Notes under the pieces: generated by a model | What the model was told of the DNA's origin: nothing | Databases searched by the model: none | What the model saw: the letters and a program-made list of their open reading frames with translations, nothing else | Part shown: positions 45,236-57,960 of the stretch, one piece after another | Position numbering within the stretch: position 1 is the stretch's first letter | Layout of the letters: every line of letters begins with the position of its first letter | DNA from: Cydia pomonella | Taxonomy: Eukaryota; Arthropoda; Insecta; Lepidoptera; Tortricidae | Assembly: GCF_033807575.1 (NCBI RefSeq) | Contig: NC_084705.1 | Span: 18,532,019 to 18,596,018 of the forward strand | DNA length: 64,000 nucleotides | Reading direction: 5' to 3' | Made by a program: the position numbers and the translations under genes

Positions 45236-48089
45236 AATACAACCTTGAAAAATGTAATCCAGACGGACGGATCACTAGGTATTTCACTCATGTTTTCTGA
45301 AGATATTCTAACAATTAACTTTAATTACCGCAATAAAACAAAACGAAAGAAATTTCAATAAAATAATATGAAAATAATGAATTAACGAACATCAATTGAC
45401 AGTTCAATCGACAACTTTTTTTTTGTAAAAAAAACTTAGTAAGATCCGGTCCGAATTGCGGATACTACTATTTGTCAACTATAGTAGAGATCGTTAAAAG
45501 TAGTTAAGTAGAATTATTTACTGCGTAATAATTGCGTAAATACGTATAAGTTCATTGTTTTGATTGTATTATAAAATACGTAAAATATGGTGTTTTTATT
45601 AAATTTTAAACTTTTATTTCATTAATTAATTATTACGAATGAAGACTCGTAGGGTGTTTTGGAACGATGCGGTCTGACTTATTTCGGGGGTCTATTATAA
45701 ACCGTCAATATACCGTTGAATTACGTATGCACTTTTTGTCTCTTTCTTTTTGCTAATGACGTGAAAGGGATAAAGACAATAGAATCCAAATATGTCGAAC
45801 TTGCATTAGGCCCCGCACGTTGAAATGACATTCGAATCTAAAGGTCACTTGAATGTTATTTTGTCTCACTCGGTGAGCAAAATGCGATTTTGCTCACTGT
45901 TTTTAAGCAGCAAATTACCCTTGTTCGAGCTGCTGAAGTGAAAATAACTATTACTTGTCTTTATAAAATGTAGAAGTAGTAGAAAAGAGCAAACGTATGT
46001 AAATATCGGTACTCTTTCGATTGTTCATGGATCTCACAAGTATCATGAGTTTTGAGCAAAGTTGGTAGATATTCAATTCACTTTCAAACAAATAAAACGG
46101 TCTAGTACAAATAAGTCAAGAATTGTAATAAACGAGCTCATTACATTTTATATAGTTACTTACTAATTGGTTTTATTTACATAAATTGTAAGGTAGCCTA
46201 CAATGCCACTGTCAAGTGGAAGATGCAAACTTAGCATAGACGGCGGTTGTTTAATGCAATTGTGATAGGTACACTTACTGTAGGTAGTTACATAGTTAAC
46301 AGCAAACATTTCTGAACAAACTTTTTTTTTCACACGGGAATAAATATGAAAATCGTCATGGGTATGATGGGTATAGTTTCGAATAGTGGACAAAATAAAG
46401 TAGTAGTAGTAGAAATTAGGGTAACTAACTAGGTATTTACCATGGAAAACCAAATTTCAGAATGGGCACGTGTCCTAGAGAAAAGAAGAATCGATACACA
46501 GTCATATTACTTATGACTATTTATGACTTATTCATATGGCAAAGTATTCTTTCTCGTACGTAATTTTACCTGTCTTTGAACCCCATTAAAGAAAAAATAT
46601 TAAAAACTCTGATTTTTTTCTTGACTTTTGGCAAAACAGTGTTTTACGAAGACTTATGCATTATAGTAGTTTCCGGTACTACGGATATAATCCGGTTTTA
46701 ATCACTTTTTTTGTATTCTAACAATATGCTTGTCTTTCAAGTTTCAAGTCCCGCAATCAAAAAAATACTCGTTCTCAATACAAACTTTGAACCCTCTTTT
46801 ACTCTTTTATGGGTTTATTTCCGAGATAAAACTATCGGGACTCCTATATCGGGACTTAAACTGTCTTCGTAGGTACCTACTAACTTTCATCTTAATCGGT
46901 TCAGTAGATTAGGTAAGCGTGAAGAAAAAGTTACTTCATAATTTATAATATCAGTTAAAATTTAGTTTTTTATTATATTATGATGTAGGTACCTACCTAG
47001 GAGGAGGAGTAGGAGTTAGGTAGGAGATATAACCAGGTGGGTTAGATTCGACATGGATTCGACTAAGAAGATTTTATTACATTGTTAGTTAGAAGTGAAG
47101 TTAATATGAGTGATTAAATGTATTAAAGAGCTCTATTATAAAATAAGAGTTCATAATAAGTTACAAACTTTAAGCTTCGATTTGGAAGTCTGGCCTCTCG
47201 GTTACGTGCTTAATAGTATCCCAATTTCTCATAATATATAAAATACACATTTAACGTAAAATTGTAGGATTCCAAGATGAATTCATAAATTAAGAATAAC
47301 ACAATTCTACACAATTCTGTATATTGCGTAACTTCTCAAATCTTTTTATTGGTAAATGATAACAATCGAAGTGTCGTAAGAAACTATTCATCCTAGTTTG
47401 TTTGCATCACACGTAATTACAATGCTCGTAACAATAGGCCGAGAGACGGCTGCAATGTTAATTTATGGAATCTGTCAAGTAGTGTCTAATTAAAACACAG
47501 TGCAGTAATTCTTAAAACTGCGCATTAATATAAAAAATAATGCTTATAATTGTATATTTTTGATGATTAGATTGTAAGCACGTTTCATCGTCTGAAAAAT
47601 TTCAACTTCTCTTTTATTTCACGGTTACTTGTCATCTTGGCAAAATGGGGGTGTTTGTATCTTTACAGGCCATGATACATACGATTTATTTTAAGTTGGC
47701 AAAAAAAGAAAAGTAAGCAAGTTCACTAAAAATTAAAAATCGTTCCATAGAATAATTTTAATATGTACATAAGAATATGAGTGCTAAAAAAAGCTGGAAT
47801 ATCCATTAAAACCTCTTGTAATTTACCATAATAACATTTTATAACTGCATCCTATACTATACGTTTCCATAAAATAGGTTATTATATTCTTGAATTGTCT
47901 AACAGTCAGTCAAAGTCAAGCGGCTATTCAAGGTGACTCAATGCCAAAGCTATTGTGCTTTCCAGAATTAAAAACCAAACTCTAAAGATTCTATATTAGA
48001 GTCCATTTATTAGGAACTGACCTTAACAATTACTGTCTGTAGATCCTACATTAACGTGCGAACAGACATAGAGAGAAGACGTTATAAAG
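45236..48089. other. Spacer or intron, no exon seen
   Basis: I searched for serine protease landmarks (AHC, DIAL, GDSGGP) and found none between the two leader exons. The minus open frame 46163-46453 is not recognised. Confidence 0.4.
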
Positions 48090-49130
48090 ATGTTTGTGAA
48101 ATTAAATCTACTTGTGATCTGTGCCATGCTACTTAATTTTGGTGATTGCAATAATTGTGTTGGTGTTTTAAAATGTATTACTAATAATGTAGGCGATACT
48201 ATATCTGCCCATTTAAATGTTTCATTGGATAATATTCAAAACAGTTCAGAAAATATTTCAGTATTAGATAAATCACAAGATAATAACGATAATTTATTGA
48301 CAAACCTGACTCGTTTTTTAGTGCAAACAATTTCTGGTCTCGTTATAGAAGATCCGTCACTAAAGACACTTGGAGACAGTACTCAGATTTATATACAAAC
48401 ATTTAAAATAAATGAAAGTGCCTCTGAAAATAAACGAATTGACAATACCATTAAACCTGATCTGTTTGACATTAACAACAATAATACAAAATTTCATAAT
48501 AATACTCGTAATACTGTTTTACAAAAAGATAAAAAGTGTATATGTAATCATTATAATGCAACTGTAACAAATTATCCGAGTGAAAAAACAGCAACAAATT
48601 CAGATTTGATAGAAACAAATAACACTGATATAAACAGTGTACATAAAATAAATAAATCAAAGTTTGAATATACAACTTACAATGTGAATTATATTACCGC
48701 GCAAGAGACAGTCACGACTTCTGTTTCTTTAAATGCCAAAGATATTACAGAAACGAATGAAAATATTGAGGTTACCACGGAAAATTTTACTGAGATACCT
48801 GCCGTTACAATAAAAGTGGGTGCAAAAAATAACAGTGACATAAATGCGAAGATTGAAATCCATAATATTCAACCGCAGATCTCAATTCATCAAATAAATA
48901 TGATAAGTGAAACAATTAACTTTAAAGACAATTATATTGATGACACGAACGACCTTTTCCGTGATATTAATGAGATTGATATCGACGAGCTTGTTCATGA
49001 TAACCAGACAGATTATCTGGATATCGATTATGTTGATTTTTATAAAGATACAACGAATGAAGATGTCGAATATACACCCACTGTCTATATACCTACAACT
49101 ACAGTTGCTACAAGAGTTAAGATTGACCAG
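48090..49130 (+). CDS. Leader exon B: secreted, N-glycosylated acidic region, first exon of a serine protease-like gene
   Basis: ATG at 48090 gives a signal peptide (MFVKLNLLVICAMLLNFGDC) and a 347-codon exon that stays open until CAG, followed by gtattt at 49131 (phase-0 donor). The chain is Asn/Thr/Asp/Ile-rich with at least ten N-X-S/T sequons (NVS, NSS, NIS, NLT, NES, NAT, NFT, NNS, NQT), Cys near the start (11, 20, 23, 29) and a KKCICNH pair in the middle. The end is strongly acidic (DIDELVHDNQTDYLDIDYVD), then Thr-rich. No CLIP domain or other known domain is seen; it is probably disordered. Downstream, the exon at 63207 starts in phase 0 and would add a protease domain. Reading past the donor gives only a hydrophobic tail and a stop at 49167-49169. 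Confidence 0.65.
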
Positions 49131-49244
49131 GTATTTTTTTTATTTTTAATAATATTTTACATTTGCTGAGCTCTAGTTAAAAACAAGGTTTAAAAAATAT
49201 ATCATCAGAAAATAATCTTTATGAAATAACGAATAGAATGAGAT

Positions 49245-49454
49245 AATTAAAACACAAAATATTACTTTGCTAATCCGCGAAAGGATAACGTGCTAGTCAA
49301 ACAGTGCTAACCCGTTATACTTACTTGCGGGAGGGTGGGAACATTAATTGCGTGTAAAAACTAAAAATACGCAAGTAAGTATAACGGGTTAGCACTGATT
49401 GACTAGCACGTTATCTTTTCGCGGATTAGCAAAGTAATATTTAGTGTTTTAATT
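49245..49454. repeat. 210-bp palindromic MITE with 85-bp arms
   Basis: The left arm 49245-49329 starts AATTAAAACAC and includes TTGCTAATCCGCGAAAGGAT, AACGTGCTAGTCAA, GTGCTAACCCGTTATACTT. The right arm 49370-49454 is its near-perfect complement and ends GTGTTTTAATT. The loop is about 40 bp. It begins 115 bp after the splice donor of leader exon B. Confidence 0.88.
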
Positions 49455-50751
49455 AATCTTTATTAATGATACTATTAAACCGCAACAAATATTATGATAA
49501 AAAATATTGATATTTTATCGTTTAGTCGAGTCACATTTTTTACAATACATATTTTACACGAGTAATTTCCGCAACAGAAATGGCAATAACGTAAACAAAT
49601 ATTAGGTACAGATATAAATAAGTAGTTAGCATTTGACATGCAACAAATATTGTTATTAAGCGTGTAGTCATATACAAAAAAATAAGTTAATTATCAAATT
49701 TAAAGTGTTGAATTATAAGATCATGTCATTCACACAGATTGTCTTGGCATGTCATTAAAGGTTAGATTTGACAAATCAGCGCGTCACTGTGGATAACACG
49801 AACTACAAAAGAATATAAATATTAATTCTAACTGTGTTGGTAAAACTATACCTTTATAAATTTGCGTGATTACGTAGATTATTAACCAAGGGATTTCGCT
49901 GCGTGCCTTTCACCCGTGCTAAACACTCTACTTTTCATTTCGAATACGAGGAAAGTAAAATACAGTTGTATTATAAAAAACATGATCGAGTATATACATA
50001 CATAGTACTTCTTAAGAGTACTTTCAATTAACAACCTAGGTAAATGTATCGTTATTTATGGAATGTGGAGTTGAATATCATAGAAGGAAATGGTCCAACA
50101 AATACATTTAAAACCAAGTTGTAATTGCTTATCGTAAAAAAATAAACATACTTGGAATGTAAAATGCTCTAGTGCAGAAACGTATCGCTTTTTGCCCACT
50201 CCATAGAACAACAACGACCCACTTTCAGAGCATGAGAAAATATTAAATTGCTTTTTTTACACTTTTTGTAATATCTGAGTCCTTTTTAAGGTAATTGGGA
50301 AGTATATAAAGTATTACTTACATACGTAGACATCGTATCACAGTATATTTGGACCAAAACATAGAACCTGCGACGATGAAGCTTAAATTTATATCACAAT
50401 ACAATTATTCAGTTAAACAATGGGGCTTCGTACAGACACGTCAACATGTCTTCGTGGAAAATTTCCAACTTCTCTTAAATATGGAAATGTCATTACATTT
50501 AAGTCCCTTCGGTATTTTGTTACTTAAATATGAATACTGAAATGTTTTATGCAAAAGGAGCCGAGTAATAATGGTTTTCTACGCATTTGTGTAGAGACAC
50601 ACAGTCTCAGAAATGCACTGATGGTTTTAAGAACGCATACCTGCGGAAAGATCGGCTTATAAGTTGACTGAAAATAAAAGGATTAGGTAGGTGCTTCTAT
50701 ATTATTCGTAATACCTACCTAGACATAGTTAAAATATGAATAATACGGGTC
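49455..50751. other. Intron or spacer, short dispersed repeat
   Basis: At 49884-49955 a repeat shared with 22845-22950 (ACCAAGG start; AACACTCTACTTTTCATTTC). No exon is supported; the open frame 50349-50540 is not recognised. Confidence 0.4.
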
Positions 50752-51064
50752 AAAACACAATTAAATGATGCAACGCCGTGTCGTGGTACATTGCGACATC
50801 GTGTCGTGGTAATCTTCGACGTACACGTCGTACACCATAAATAATATTTATTAAATTCTTTATATTCTTATATTCTGTGTTTCTCTCTCTTATTTCTTGA
50901 ACCTCTTAATAGCAGCAGGATAAATAAATGTCTGTTGCGGTCCATATCTCTTGATTAACTGCGATATTTTTTTAATTTGCGACACGAAGTCGCAACGTGA
51001 CACGACGTCGCATCGTGCACTACACAAATTTGCAACGTCGTATCGTGTAATTGTGTTTTCGCAT
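50752..51064. repeat. Foldback element rich in CGTCGTRTCGTG motifs
   Basis: Ends are CAAAACACAATTA (about 50753) and TAATTGTGTTTTCG (about 51047-51062). Inside, motifs such as GCCGTGTCGTGGTACATTGC, GACATCGTGTCGTGG, GACACGACGTCGCATCGTGC and AACGTCGTATCGTG recur on both strands. It may be a MITE with subterminal repeats. Confidence 0.6.
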
Positions 51065-51703
51065 AACCTAACCCAACACACTATCAAAACAGGCCATTAT
51101 CTCATTTTATTGAACTTGTAAAATCTGGCAGATTATCTGCACAGTCCGTGTGCATATGTTTACTCGTAGACACTGAATATTAACAGATACTTATCATCTT
51201 ATTAGCAATAAGTTTTATTTCATTTTTTTTTTCTATTTTTTATTGTTCATTCGACCCGACTGTATGTCCTAAAATCCTTGTGGGCAGCCAATGCGAATTC
51301 AAATCAATCATTTCTAACAAAAATACGAAAAATATTTTTACAAGAGTGAAATGCCATTCATCTATGGCGTAAAACCATTTAACATATCTACATTGCTTGA
51401 AATTCGCTAATCGCATTGGTTATAATATTATAAAATTCGCTCAATATCTTTGAATATTTGGTATGACGCCCTCTTGTAGCTAACATGAACTTATCTCTGT
51501 TTTTGTATTTTAATGTTAGAATTGATGTTTTCTACTACCCTTAAAATGCAACGTACTTAATTTTTAATTTATACACTTTCCAACCCAGAAGGCAAATCTA
51601 GTATTTATTGAGACTACACCTATTTCTTTATGATGTTTTTTTACCGAAATACTACGAGTATTAAGTTAAATTATACATTAGGCAGTATCTTACCTGAGCG
51701 AAT
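51065..51703. other. Spacer, no gene seen
   Basis: No recognisable coding or RNA feature. Confidence 0.3.
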
Positions 51704-51845
51704 AACTCGCGAACGCGAAGCGGCGCGGCGCGGCGCGGGTGGATTCAATCCTTTGATACCTATGGAAGTGTCCTACGTGGGCGATCTCCGAATGCCGTCG
51801 AGCCGCCGCGCCGCGTCGCATTCGCGACTCATCGCCCACGTAAGC
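51704..51845. repeat. GC-rich foldback element
   Basis: ACTCGCGAACGCGAAGCGGC and GCGGCGCGGCG (51704-51734) pair with CCGCCGCGCCGCGTCGCATT and CGCGACT (51803-51829). An offset inner pair, CCTACGTGGGCGAT and ATCGCCCACGTAAG, also folds. The open frame 51630-51890 over it is a by-product. Confidence 0.7.
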
Positions 51846-52151
51846 TGCTTCGTTACACACCGAAATACATTAAATTACATTTCGTTTTAAGTTTCAAGAA
51901 AGTAAATGTGATCAATCTAAAATAAATACGAAATGAAAAGTTTAGGGCCATACATGAAAAGTATTTAATTTGTTCCTCTATGACGTTTAAAACGATTAAT
52001 CGTCGAACTATAATAAACACAACAAATAATAAAAATTGGTCAAGCGTGAGTAAATACAGCACTATGAAAGTTTGTGTGAAGCGTTCGTTACTAGCTATAA
52101 CTTATCTTCGAGATGTATTGTACATATAATAACTTTAAAGGCCACCCCATA

Positions 52152-52277
52152 ATAGCGTCTTTTGAGCGTCGGTGTCTAGTCAGCACTATGGAAAATGGCG
52201 TCACTGCGCAGTTGCGCCAAAGTTGCACCGAGCAGCAGCCATAGAACGGACTAGACGCCTACGCTCGGAAGACGCTA
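52152..52277. repeat. 126-bp foldback MITE
   Basis: TAGCGTCTTTTGAGCGTCGG and TGTCTAGTCAGCACTATGG pair with CCATAGAACGGACTAGACG, CCTACGCTCGGAAGACGCTA. The arms are about 39 bp with several mismatches. Confidence 0.75.
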
Positions 52278-53224
52278 GTGTAGGCTTAGTAACCTACGTT
52301 ATTGGATACTATTGTTTGTAGCTTTCTTAATACCAAATTACATTTCCACAAGACTTACTGAGGTGGTTGTGAACATCACTAGGATTGTGTGTATTTAGGT
52401 ATTGAGTTGTTTAGGTGTAACACATAAATAGCTGATCGTCACGCGATTGCGCTCATCAATCACTCTACAGAGGGCGAAGGATGGATGTAAGAAAATACGC
52501 TTAATATGGCATTTAAGAATTTAGAAATACCTAGAACAACGCGTATACACGTTGCTTGATAATTTCTAACTCTAGGCGAGAGAAAATTCAAATTATAATA
52601 TAGGTAATCAGGAGGGGCGTAAAACCAGGGCATTATTTTATTTCATTTTCTTTAATGGGGAAAAAACAGACATAGGCAGATGATACAAAAAAGAGGATAT
52701 TGTTTTTTACATTATAAGTGCAACCTACATCCTGAGACAATTCCCACCGAGATTTATAAACATTGTGCAACGAGGGGGGTAAGTGAAATTTTGGATACGA
52801 GGGTGGTAATTCCCGACAGCCGCGGGCTAGAGGGAATTAAAGACCCGAGTTTGCAATATTCTTACCCCCGGAGTTACACACAATGTTTTTCATCACACTT
52901 GCGAAGAAAAAACTAAATTTTAAGCGCAATAATTCATAAATACAGTGACATATCAAACATTCGTCCGCCATTTTGTAATTCCTTGACAGGTTTAGGCATC
53001 GAAGGCACAGACCTATTCGGCATTCAGCCACGATTGAAAAATATGTAAAAATATTTTAAACGGCTGTTAAATTAATCAAATTAAATGTTTTTAAACATAA
53101 ACAAATATATTAAATTATAAACTTCAGAATTTTAAAAGTAAAACTTATCTATGCTACTTGGTTTGTATGAATTAGTGACATGATAAAAAAAAAAGCTATA
53201 ACTCCGTAGGGAAGGGAGCTTTTT
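52278..53224. other. Spacer or intron, no exon seen
   Basis: The open frame 52680-52916 has no recognised similarity. Confidence 0.35.
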
Positions 53225-53757
53225 AGGGTTCCGTAGCCAAATGGCAAAAAACGGAACCCTTATAGATTCGTCATGTCCGTCTGTCTGTCCGTTTATGTCA
53301 CAGCCACTTTTATCCGAAACTATAAGAATTATACTGTTCAAACTTGGTAAGTAGATGTATTATATGAACCGCATTAAGATATTCACACAAAAATAGAAAA
53401 AAAATTTTTGGGTGTTCCCCATACTTAGAACTGAAACTCAAAATTTTTTTTTTTCATCAAACCCATACGTGTGGGATATCTATGGATAGGTCTTCAAAAA
53501 TGATATTGAGGTTTCTAATATCATGTTTTCTAAACTGAATAGTTTGCGCGAGAGACACTTCCAAAGTGGTAAAATGTGTCCTCCCCCTGTAACTTCTAAA
53601 ATAACAGAATGATAAAAAAATATATGATATATATACCATGCAAACTTCCACGGAAAATTGGTTTGAACGAGATCTAGTAAGTAGTTTTTTTTAATACGTC
53701 ATAAATAGTACGGAACCCTTCATGGGCGAGTCCGACTCGCACTTGGCTGCTTTTTTT
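53225..53757 (+). repeat. GTCY-type repeat, copy d
   Basis: The hairpin end AGGGTTCCGTAGCCAAATGG is followed by TCCGTCTGTCTGTCCG, then a body that matches copy b in reverse complement (TTGAACGAGATCTAGTAAGT, CATACGTGTGGGATATCTAT). The right end is CATGGGCGAGTCCGACTCGC and ACTTGGCTGC. It lacks the internal duplication of copy b, so it represents the simpler form. Confidence 0.82.
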
Positions 53758-55240
53758 ATCACAACCATAACTCCCGCGGGAACAAAATAGGTCTTTGTCC
53801 TTCAGTACACCTGCATGAAATAGGATCTTTTTCGAGCAAGTGTGATTAAAATAAAATGTTAGGTAAAATAGGTACTAAAGTAATATTATTACACTGATAT
53901 AATATTAGTAGTTACAGTGCTGACAAGATTCAAACATATAACATTCAAAAAGCGAAACGAGGGACTACACATATATAATGATAAATATAAGACTAAGTTT
54001 ATATTGGACCAAAAATACCTAGTTAAATAAAAGATGAACTTTGAGGAAGTACGTAATGCTCATAATCATTAGAAGAAAACAAAAGATATGGCGCCCCTCG
54101 CGAAACTTCCGACGGAAGATGTGTCCATCGGGCGGGTATTTGGTACCTTTTATGTCAATTACTTTGAAAATATACTTCTGTTTAAAATTTTGCTCTCCTT
54201 CCTGTCTGACCTAAAACAAAACACAACAAAATAACAAACCCACACAACAAAAACAAAACACACACACAATTAACAAAATTACCAATAAACCCTAAAATAA
54301 TGTTTGCAGTAGAATAGACATGTGGAATAAGATGCAATCATCGGGTAAATTGTACTTTAAAGAAATAATCGATTACATCGTAAAGGGCATTCATGTTTGA
54401 GCAAAGTTAATGGCTAAGTGCTTGTTGCCACTAAGGTCCCTTTAATGTCAGAATGGCATCGTTTGCAAAACTTAAACTGCCACATCCACCAATCGATGAT
54501 GCGCTCACGTCTTTTTATTCCTTGGTTAAAAAAGACCTCTTGTCTCATTGTTACCCAAAGGCGCATGTGGTCTTTTAGAACTGATAAACTTGTCAGTAAT
54601 GGCCTCCTCACGACCACTCGAGGCCGTGTAATTAGAGGAAAAACTTTTGTTACACACTCACACGCCTCACATTGTTTGAACACAACTATATATTTTATTA
54701 GGACACAACAATAAATTGGTCAAAAAAGTGTAGCTTGCCGTCACGTCATTATCGTGTGTACAAAAAAATTGTGTTGCAAAAAATTATTTTTTATCAGCCG
54801 CGATATATAAATAAACACAATAAGTTGTCCCAGCTACGGTGACAGATATAATTATATTGTATTATATTGATTTACGATTGTTGTTTGACATTTGACGCTT
54901 ATCGTTGTATATGTGAACTTACCCTAAAACATGACTTTACATAAACAAGTAGAAAAAGTATTTCATAATTTTATATCGATGTCTTGATTTATTAATATAA
55001 AGTTATGTATTAAGAGAGAATTTAACATCATATCAAGACAGAGGCAAGATCCACGACGCAGGCTTCGTCAATATACATACGTAAACAAACAAAAAACATC
55101 CACAACACGCTTCGTCATCGTATTATGCACCTATCCTACAAAATATATATCCACAACACGTTTCGTCAACGGCCTACCTAGTATATAATATAATAAAAAA
55201 AAACAATAAACAAATAGAAACCTACCCCCACTCTGATTTT
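53758..55240. other. Spacer or intron, no recognised exon
   Basis: Overlapping open frames on both strands at 54414-54714 look coding-like (plus strand LMSEWHRLQNLNCHIHQSMM; minus strand WWMWQFKFCKRCHSDIKG), but I recognise neither. It may be a fragment of a mobile element. Confidence 0.3.
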
Positions 55241-57330
55241 CACCCGGACCAAAAGTGCCAAAAATACTGGCGTCATTGCCTTGCTGAATGGCCAGTGATA
55301 TTTGGACGTAGTTAAAGGAAAAGGATTCAATCCACAGCGAGATGAGCAAAAGTTATGGAGGTTTAAAGTTAGAAATGGTATTCCTCATTACTGATTCACT
55401 TTTCCCATAATACTTATTTGGATGAAACATGAGTTTTGACGTGTTTTAAGATTCTGTACATAAACGATTTAGTTTAATGTCGTATTTCTTGAGATATTTA
55501 ACTAAATGTGGGGTTGGATCCATTTTGAGAAAATACTTTTTCCATGTAACCTTTTTCATTTTAAATAGGCAATAAGGATCCATCCCAATAAATTGGAAAA
55601 AAAACGAGAAAATCACCAAGAAAAGATAAAAAACTTTATTAAAAAAACAATGTAATAGCTTATCAAAGTATTGAGTATTAACAAAATTGAGATCACTTCT
55701 GTTTAACGATAATAAAAGCCTCTTATAATCACTAATCGTTTTTTTTATTTTTTTTATTAGCCTATTTGTGTGTCCCACTGCTGGGCAAAGGCCTCCCCTC
55801 TAGCTTTCCAATCCTCCCTGTGCTGAGCAAGGTCCCGCCAGTCCCGCTGAAACGCATCACTAATCGTTTACATAAAAAAAATTTTAGGACATAAATCAAA
55901 ATACCATTTTTGAACAATATTTCCCATGACATACCAAATTCATCACATATTAATCTTTTGTAAAACTAATGGAAAATGAATATTTAATAGTTAATACCAA
56001 AGTAATTGTAGATTAAAAGAAATATAACTATAACCATACCACTTACTTGTATGCCTATTTTCGTCATTTTTTTCATTCTTGTCATAGCATGCCTTCCTTG
56101 CAAAAAATTTAGGATCGCTATTCTCAGCTAAATATTAACATACACATATTAGAACAGAACTTTAATAATTTATCTTATCTTATCGGAAGAAGTTTTGATG
56201 GATTCAACCAAAATAGCTTTTACTCACCATTTTTGTCGTTACAAATCCACAGACCTGTTTTTCGCGACAATGCACAGCATGACGCAATAGCAAAATCAGT
56301 TTTTTTAGTTACAAAAATGATAGGTAAAGTTTCAAAATTATAATTACTATAACATTATTAATACCAGCAACGTATAAACGAAATTAATACTAAAAGCAAT
56401 TTTTTTTATGAACAATATAATTAACATGGGTCGTTATTAAAATTTAGCATTGTATTGCCATTTTAAATAAAAAAAATCCCTATAACGTATTTATGTAAAC
56501 TGGATCTTTTCCGTTGATTAATTTGCCACTATGAAACTATACCCGGAGTAAATTATCAAAAAAGATCCAAGTAACTTAAATCGACTTTGATGTTTGACGC
56601 TGAATATAAGAACAAGTTAATTTAAACCTGCAAAAATGATTCAAACAGTTTGAATGATTTCTGTTATTTTTCCTCATCTATTTAATTTGTTTATGAATTA
56701 CGATCCAAGTCGACATCTATAGCAAAAAATTCAAAAATAGCCTATCATAGCAGTAAAACTGCCTTTTAGGTATAAAGTTGTTTAAATTTAAAAAGTCAGC
56801 CTAAAGTTAATATATTTAACATGAATCGTTTTTGATGTTTACTGACATACCAATGCTGGAATAACAAGAATTCCATAAATGTGATCCAAGTTTGCTGAAT
56901 CGTTTTTGTTGTTTAGCTAAAGTATTTACACATTGTCAAATTAGTTTCTCAAAAACGATCGAAATGGGTTGGATCAGTTTTGTTGATATATATTTAGGAC
57001 GAAAAGTATTCATTGCATTTTCTCAAAAAGATTCCAAGCAGTTTGGATTTTTCTTGTTGAAATTTTTATAAACCAGTCCTGTCACTAACATAATTTTACA
57101 ACAAGGTACCAAGAGTATTGAATACTTATTGGTGAATATCATTTTTAATCTTTCATACATGGGGGATGGTATCCGATGCCGATTAAAATATGAAAACGCT
57201 ATGTGAGCTCAGTGCTTTTTTGCTGAATGAAAATATACACATTAAAGGCCTGCCTGGTATACTTAACTCATGTTTTGGTATTTTTGTGGATTGGATCCTT
57301 TTCCTTTAACTACGTCCATTTGTTAGACCA
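55241..57330. repeat. 2-kb region bounded by coding-like inverted repeats, with many GGATCC-like motifs
   Basis: TGGACGTAGTTAAAGGAAAA followed by GGATTCAATCCACA (55303-55336) is inverted at 57288-57321 (GTGGATTGGATCCTTTTCCT, TTAACTACGTCCA). Read towards the outside, both encode LWI-SFSFNYV; the left copy continues QISLAIQQGNDASIFGTFGP on the minus strand, which looks like a real protein piece. Inside, GATCCAA/TTGGATC-like strings recur (for example near 55514, 55577, 56505, 56565, 56702, 56883, 56972). The minus open frame 55446-55778 lies within. The element type is not known. Confidence 0.45.
55750..55862 (-). mobile_element. RTE-like LINE 3' end
   Basis: The minus strand encodes SDAFQRDWRDLAQHREDWKA followed by RGEAFAQQWDTQIG and a stop, the common C-terminus of a lepidopteran RTE-type LINE, with a TAATAAAAAAAATAAAAAAA tail. 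Only the last 35 codons are present. It interrupts the region described at 55241-57330. Confidence 0.8.
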
Positions 57331-57421
57331 GGAAATCAATGGTCGTATTAAGAGATACCGGTACCGTCATTTAAGCAGATCAAGACAGATCACTCATAAA
57401 GTATTTCAGCGTGTATCTTTC

Positions 57422-57456
57422 ATGACCGCATAATCAAAGGGTAGTATTATGCGGTC
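57422..57456. repeat. Perfect short hairpin
   Basis: GACCGCATAAT and ATTATGCGGTC are separated by 12 bases. Isolated palindrome of unknown meaning. Confidence 0.6.
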
Positions 57457-57649
57457 TCAGCAGTAAAAACTGTCACAGCTGATCCTGATGTTCGAAATAC
57501 ATTGTCGCTCGAAAAACTTTCAAAATTAGTTATAAAATGACTTAGTTAAAAAAAATCTTTCAGACTTGTTTTATGGCATTAAAACCTACGTCTTGTTTGA
57601 GTTTGCGGTTAAATCGAAAATACACATGTGAACACGATGTCCGTACAAA

Positions 57650-57911
57650 TAAATAAATAAATATTATACGACATTATTACACAAATTGACTAAGTCCCAC
57701 AGTAAGCTCAATAAGGCTTGTGTTGAGGGTACTTAGACAACGATATATATAATATATAAATATTTATAAATACTTAAATACATAGAAAACACCCATGACT
57801 CAGGAACAAATATCCATGCTCATCACACGAATAAATGCCCTTACCAGGATTTGAACCCGGGCCCATCAGCTTCGTAGGCAGCGTCACTACCCACCGGCCA
57901 AACCGGTCGTC
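57650..57911 (-). mobile_element. tRNA-derived SINE, copy 2
   Basis: The minus strand starts GACGACCGGTTTGGCCGGTG (box A-like TGGCCGGTGG), has box B GGTTCAAATCC, the shared GGATATTTGTTCCTGAGTCA body and a TTGTCTAAGTACCCTC region missing from copy 1 (4450-4612). It ends in a TATTTATTTATTTATTT tail. The longer, probably complete form. Confidence 0.8.
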
Positions 57912-57960
57912 AAATAGAATAAAGACTGAGGTAAAAAATAACAAACCTATACCTAACAAA

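Noticed and set aside
47341..48089. Upstream coding exon joined to leader B
   Set aside because: No convincing acceptor lies just before 48090, and the ATG with signal peptide explains the start better.
52680..52916. 78-codon open frame as a protease exon
   Set aside because: No S1 motif, no AG/GT boundaries that keep the phase needed between 49130 and 63207.
54414..54714. Overlapping open frames on both strands as a possible gene
   Set aside because: Both strands are open over the same DNA and neither gives a recognisable family or splice structure; left as uncertain spacer.
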